Source of the DNA: Paraburkholderia ribeironis | GTDB taxonomy: Bacteria; Pseudomonadota; Gammaproteobacteria; Burkholderiales; Burkholderiaceae | Direction of reading: 5' to 3' | NCBI RefSeq assembly: GCF_900019265.1 | Contig: NZ_CYGX02000017.1 | Span: 1 to 64,000, forward strand | DNA length: 64,000 nt | Shown: piece after piece, positions 61,087 to 64,000 of the stretch | Numbering within the stretch: the stretch's first letter is position 1 | How the letters are laid out: every line of letters starts with the position of its first letter | Notes under the pieces: model-generated | Database searches by the model: none | Told to the model about the DNA's origin: nothing | The model's input: only the letters and a program-made list of their open reading frames with translations | Position numbers and translations under genes: made by a program

Positions 61087-62950
61087 AATCAGCTCCGCGC
61101 ATCTGGGTCGCGACGCCGTCGTATACGTTCGTCAATCGTCACCTGGTCAGGTGCATAACCATACGGAAAGCAAGCGACGTCAGTACGAACTTGCCGAGTC
61201 CGCGCGCAAGACCGGTTTCGCCAACGTTACCGTAATAGACGATGACCTGGGTCGTTCAGGCTCTGGGCTTGCAGAGCGCCCGGGATTTCAGAAACTTGTG
61301 GCTGCAATATGCGGCGGTACAGTTGGTGCGGTATTCTGTATCGAGGCATCGCGACTTGCGCGCAACGGCCGTGACTGGCATCACCTCGTCGACCTGTGTG
61401 CCTTGACTGGGACGCTAATCATTGACCCCAATGGCGTACACGATCCGCGGCTGACGAACGATCGCCTTTTACTGGGCCTGAAAGGATCAATGTCGGAGTA
61501 TGAGCTGAGCCTGTTACGTGAGCGTGGAATTGCTGCACGCGATGCGAAAGCGACACGAGGGGAGCTTCGATTCTCACTGCCGCCGGGATACTGCTGGAAT
61601 GAGTTGGGGAAAATTGAACTGGATCCGGATGAACGCGTCACGGAAACAATCCGCCTCGTGTTCCGTCGGTTTCGAGAGCTGGGAAGCGCCCGTCAGGTGT
61701 TCCTGTGGGCCAAGCTGGAGAAGCTCCAGTTGCCCGTTCTGAGGCAGAGCGCGGTTGGCGGCAACCGGATTGCGTGGCAGTCACCTGCCTATCACAACGT
61801 GATCAAGCTACTGCAGCACCCGGTCTACGCTGGAGCTTATGTATTTGGCAGGAAGAGTTCTGAGACTCATATTGTTGATGGGAGAGCGAGAAAAGGCAGC
61901 GCTCGCCGTAAGCCCATGCAGTCGTGGAACGTCTTATTGAAAGATCACCATCCAGGCTACATCACCTGGAGTGAATTCGAGGAAAACCAGCGAATGATTG
62001 CCGAGAATGCGCATATGCAAAAGCGAATGTCTCGCAAATCTGCGCGAGGTGGTCGCGCGCTGTTGGGCGGCCTTGTAAGATGTGGTCGATGCGGCCGGAC
62101 GATGAGGGTCTTCTATGGGATGAGATCGGGGCAAGCGCACCGCTACCAGTGCCGGGGCGACGACAGTCACGTTGGCGCCGGGCTTTGCATCGGCATCGGC
62201 GGCGTACGTGTCGACAAGGCCATAGCGACTCAACTGCTGGAAGCGGTATCGACATATGCGATAGACGCAGCAATCAGAGCGAGTGAAACGCGATCCCACG
62301 TGGACGATGAGGTGCGGCAAGCATTGACGCGCGAAGCGGAGGAAGCGCGCTATGAAGCCTCGCTCGCAGAGCGTCGCTACGAAGCGGTCGATCCTGGCAA
62401 ACGGCTGGTTGCACGTGAGCTGGAAGCGCGATGGAACGCCGCTCTTGAGCGTGTCGCTGAGCTGCAGAATCGCATCGAACAGCTTGATGCGAAGGTCCTT
62501 GCTAATCCGCAAATCGATCGGGCGCGACTGATGTCACTCGCACATGATTTGCCGACCACATGGAACGCATCAGGCGTCACGCCGAGAACCAGGCAACGGA
62601 TAATACGGGTTCTGATCCAGGAGGTAGTAATTGATCTGGACGACTCGTCCAATGAAGCTGTGCTTGTAATCCATTGGACCGGCGGGCGGCACACTGAGGT
62701 GCGTATCGCTCGGATACGCGGTGGCCGCTATCCCGATAATGACCGCGGCAGGGAACCGGTGACCGTGATAGAGCGATCTGGTTTTCTTCATCTGGCGCGA
62801 TCTTACCCGCCAAGCTCCACCAACCCCGCCAATGTGACAGTGCCGATGAAGGCATTCTCGTTGCCCAATGGACCACGAGGCAGGAGGCGATCGCCGCTGT
62901 CGCGCGGGAATTTTCGGGTTTTGTCACAAAGCGTCCGCTACTGCCCTTAG
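61076..62950 (+). CDS. Large serine recombinase of a second element
   Basis: A 624-residue protein. The N-domain reads AVVYVRQSSPGQVHNHTESK (catalytic Ser about 21), then AVFCIEASRLARNGRDWHHL. A recombinase domain (YHNVIKLLQHPVYAGAYVFG), Cys4 zinc ribbon (VRCGRCGRTMRVFYG ... LCIGIGG) and coiled-coil follow. Homology fades after about residue 565. The last 60 residues are unlike the family and run into the 3' end of the thioesterase gene on the other strand, so the recombinase is probably 3'-truncated or at the element boundary. Activity is uncertain. Confidence 0.8.
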   Translation: MNSRISSAHLGRDAVVYVRQSSPGQVHNHTESKRRQYELAESARKTGFANVTVIDDDLGRSGSGLAERPGFQKLVAAICGGTVGAVFCIEASRLARNGRDWHHLVDLCALTGTLIIDPNGVHDPRLTNDRLLLGLKGSMSEYELSLLRERGIAARDAKATRGELRFSLPPGYCWNELGKIELDPDERVTETIRLVFRRFRELGSARQVFLWAKLEKLQLPVLRQSAVGGNRIAWQSPAYHNVIKLLQHPVYAGAYVFGRKSSETHIVDGRARKGSARRKPMQSWNVLLKDHHPGYITWSEFEENQRMIAENAHMQKRMSRKSARGGRALLGGLVRCGRCGRTMRVFYGMRSGQAHRYQCRGDDSHVGAGLCIGIGGVRVDKAIATQLLEAVSTYAIDAAIRASETRSHVDDEVRQALTREAEEARYEASLAERRYEAVDPGKRLVARELEARWNAALERVAELQNRIEQLDAKVLANPQIDRARLMSLAHDLPTTWNASGVTPRTRQRIIRVLIQEVVIDLDDSSNEAVLVIHWTGGRHTEVRIARIRGGRYPDNDRGREPVTVIERSGFLHLARSYPPSSTNPANVTVPMKAFSLPNGPRGRRRSPLSRGNFRVLSQSVRYCP

Positions 62951-63706
62951 CTCTTCGGCCACGATCAGCATTAGCGTCTGGGCCGCTGCGGTCAGGTAAA
63001 AATGGTCGCCGTCAATGACATGCAGGCGCACAGGGCTGCTGGTATGTCGAGACCATTCAGAGACGTCTCTAACGGGGACGAACCGGTCGCGGCTACCGGC
63101 AAATAGCGTAAATGCCGCATCGAGTGGACCGTCGTTATCGTTGTATTGATATGTCTGACATAGCTCCAGATCGGCTCGTAACGTCGGGAGCACTACCGCC
63201 ATCAGTTCCTGGTTGGCAAGGACTTCCGGATGGAACCCGCCAAGTTGCCGGAGGCGGAAAAGAAACTGCTCATCAGGCAGATGGTGATAAGGCTCTTCCT
63301 GAGCTGGCTGGTGCGGTGCCCGATGTGCCGACAGGAACAGCCGCGCAGGCACCGGCAGTCCGCGCCGCCGCAGGCAACGTGCCACTTCATACGCCAGCAA
63401 CGCACCCATGCTGTGGCCAAACAGCGCGTAGGGCCGGTCGAGTCGTGGAGACAATGCATTGGCAATGGCTTCAGCGGCTGCATGGACCTGGGTGAAAGGC
63501 GCCTCGGCGAGCCGGGTCGTCCGTCCGGGCAACTGGACTGGACATACCTCGACCAGTGAGGGGAGTGCCAGCGGCCAGCGCCAATACAGCTGAGCGCTCC
63601 CGCCAGCGAATGGCAGGCAGAACAGCCGCATCGCAGCCCCAGGACGCGGAGTTTCGCAGGAGAACCAGCGAGTAATTGACATTGCGTCAGTCGTGACGAA
63701 TGGCAT
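62924..63706 (-). CDS. Type II thioesterase (NRPS-associated)
   Basis: A 260-residue alpha/beta hydrolase. It has the family entry LFCLPFAGGSAQLYWRW, the nucleophile elbow YALFGHSMGALLAYEVARCL (GHSMG), FLSAHRAPHQ and a catalytic-His region VIDGDHFYL. Such editing thioesterases clear mis-primed carrier domains in non-ribosomal peptide or polyketide synthesis. The start at 63706 follows the MbtH stop by a few bases. A second Met eight codons in is possible. Together with MbtH it marks the edge of a peptide synthetase cluster that continues beyond the window. Confidence 0.9.
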   Translation of the reverse strand: MPFVTTDAMSITRWFSCETPRPGAAMRLFCLPFAGGSAQLYWRWPLALPSLVEVCPVQLPGRTTRLAEAPFTQVHAAAEAIANALSPRLDRPYALFGHSMGALLAYEVARCLRRRGLPVPARLFLSAHRAPHQPAQEEPYHHLPDEQFLFRLRQLGGFHPEVLANQELMAVVLPTLRADLELCQTYQYNDNDGPLDAAFTLFAGSRDRFVPVRDVSEWSRHTSSPVRLHVIDGDHFYLTAAAQTLMLIVAEELRAVADAL

Positions 63707-63713
63707 CAGTGTT

Positions 63714-63929
63714 CTAACCGGTTTCGCCTTGCGCGCGCCGCAGGCTGAGCGGGCGCATGTCGGTCCATATTTCATCGATATGGTTCAGACATTCGGTTTT
63801 GGAGCCTGTTTTGCCGACTGCTGACCAGCCATCGGGCAACGGGCGATCTGCGTGCCAGATTGAATACTGCGCTTCCAGGTTCACTACAACCGTATAGGTC
63901 GTGGCATCGTCTTCATCGTATGTGGACAT
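63714..63929 (-). CDS. mbtH: MbtH-like protein
   Basis: A 71-residue protein with the MbtH signature: NLEAQYSIWHADRPLPDGWS, then KTECLNHIDEIWTDMRPLSL. MbtH proteins bind and activate adenylation domains of non-ribosomal peptide synthetases. The ATG at 63929 has AAGGATT upstream and is preferred over one 60 bases earlier. It lies directly ahead of the thioesterase on the minus strand. In Burkholderia this pair is typical of siderophore loci, but the product cannot be named from this piece. Confidence 0.95.
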   Translation of the reverse strand: MSTYDEDDATTYTVVVNLEAQYSIWHADRPLPDGWSAVGKTGSKTECLNHIDEIWTDMRPLSLRRAQGETG

Positions 63930-64000
63930 CGATAATCCTTGTATTGTTGAGCTTTTCAGGAACTCTACTGTTCGTGCTTCGTTACGCATTTGGGTATGTT

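Overview
The window looks like part of a large conjugative plasmid, or a plasmid-derived genomic island, of a Burkholderia-type betaproteobacterium. Coding regions are GC-rich. The backbone has a Rep_3-type initiator, parAB and iterons, and a complete P-type (VirB/VirD4) conjugation system. The right edge touches a non-ribosomal peptide synthetase locus (MbtH protein and type II thioesterase). Host and replicon are inferred from protein families, not from a database search.

Layout. 0-3.2 kb: a tandem DNA-binding-domain gene, a decayed sigma-70 fragment and three small unknown genes. 3.2-8 kb: leftward DNA-processing genes (relaxase, relaxosome accessory protein), a putative oriT interval and a rightward TraK-like gene. 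8-13.4 kb: a large ParB-fold protein, KlcA/ArdB antirestriction protein, a DUF932 protein, small genes and two tandem 127-bp repeats with conserved RNA-like hairpins. 13.6-18.5 kb: replication initiator, an iteron array with a DnaA box, parA, parB and possible parS sites. 18.5-26 kb: accessory region with vapBC, a plasmid-borne mnmH, and a zinc-ribbon / unknown / LuxR / AlkB-like hydroxylase cluster. 26-45 kb: a promoter with a palindromic operator, then virB1 to virB11, a virD4 split into two reading frames, an LPD7 protein, stbB/stbC-like genes, trbM and unknown genes. 45-48.4 kb: rearranged DNA with a second copy of the relaxase C-terminus beside a Tn7-like transposon end. 48.3-52 kb: a retron-like defence locus and a broken SIR2 gene. 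52-63 kb: nested mobile elements (two group II introns, two large serine recombinase elements, a Tn3-family transposase, IS66 remnants). 62.9-64 kb: thioesterase and MbtH genes.

How it fits together. The initiator, iterons, DnaA box and parABS would replicate and segregate the element. Relaxase, accessory proteins, coupling protein and the VirB channel would move it. KlcA protects it in a new host, and vapBC plus the retron-like module are stabilisation or defence cargo.

The most interesting locus is at 48.3-51.4 kb. Two abutting LexA (SOS) boxes are followed by a region with retron msr-msd features: 12 paired bases that close 321 nt directly upstream of the reverse transcriptase gene, an AGC next to the 5' arm, and short msr-like hairpins. 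The RT (YSDD) is coupled to an OLD-like ATPase-TOPRIM effector. Motif and base-pairing calls were made by eye and no folding or homology search was run.
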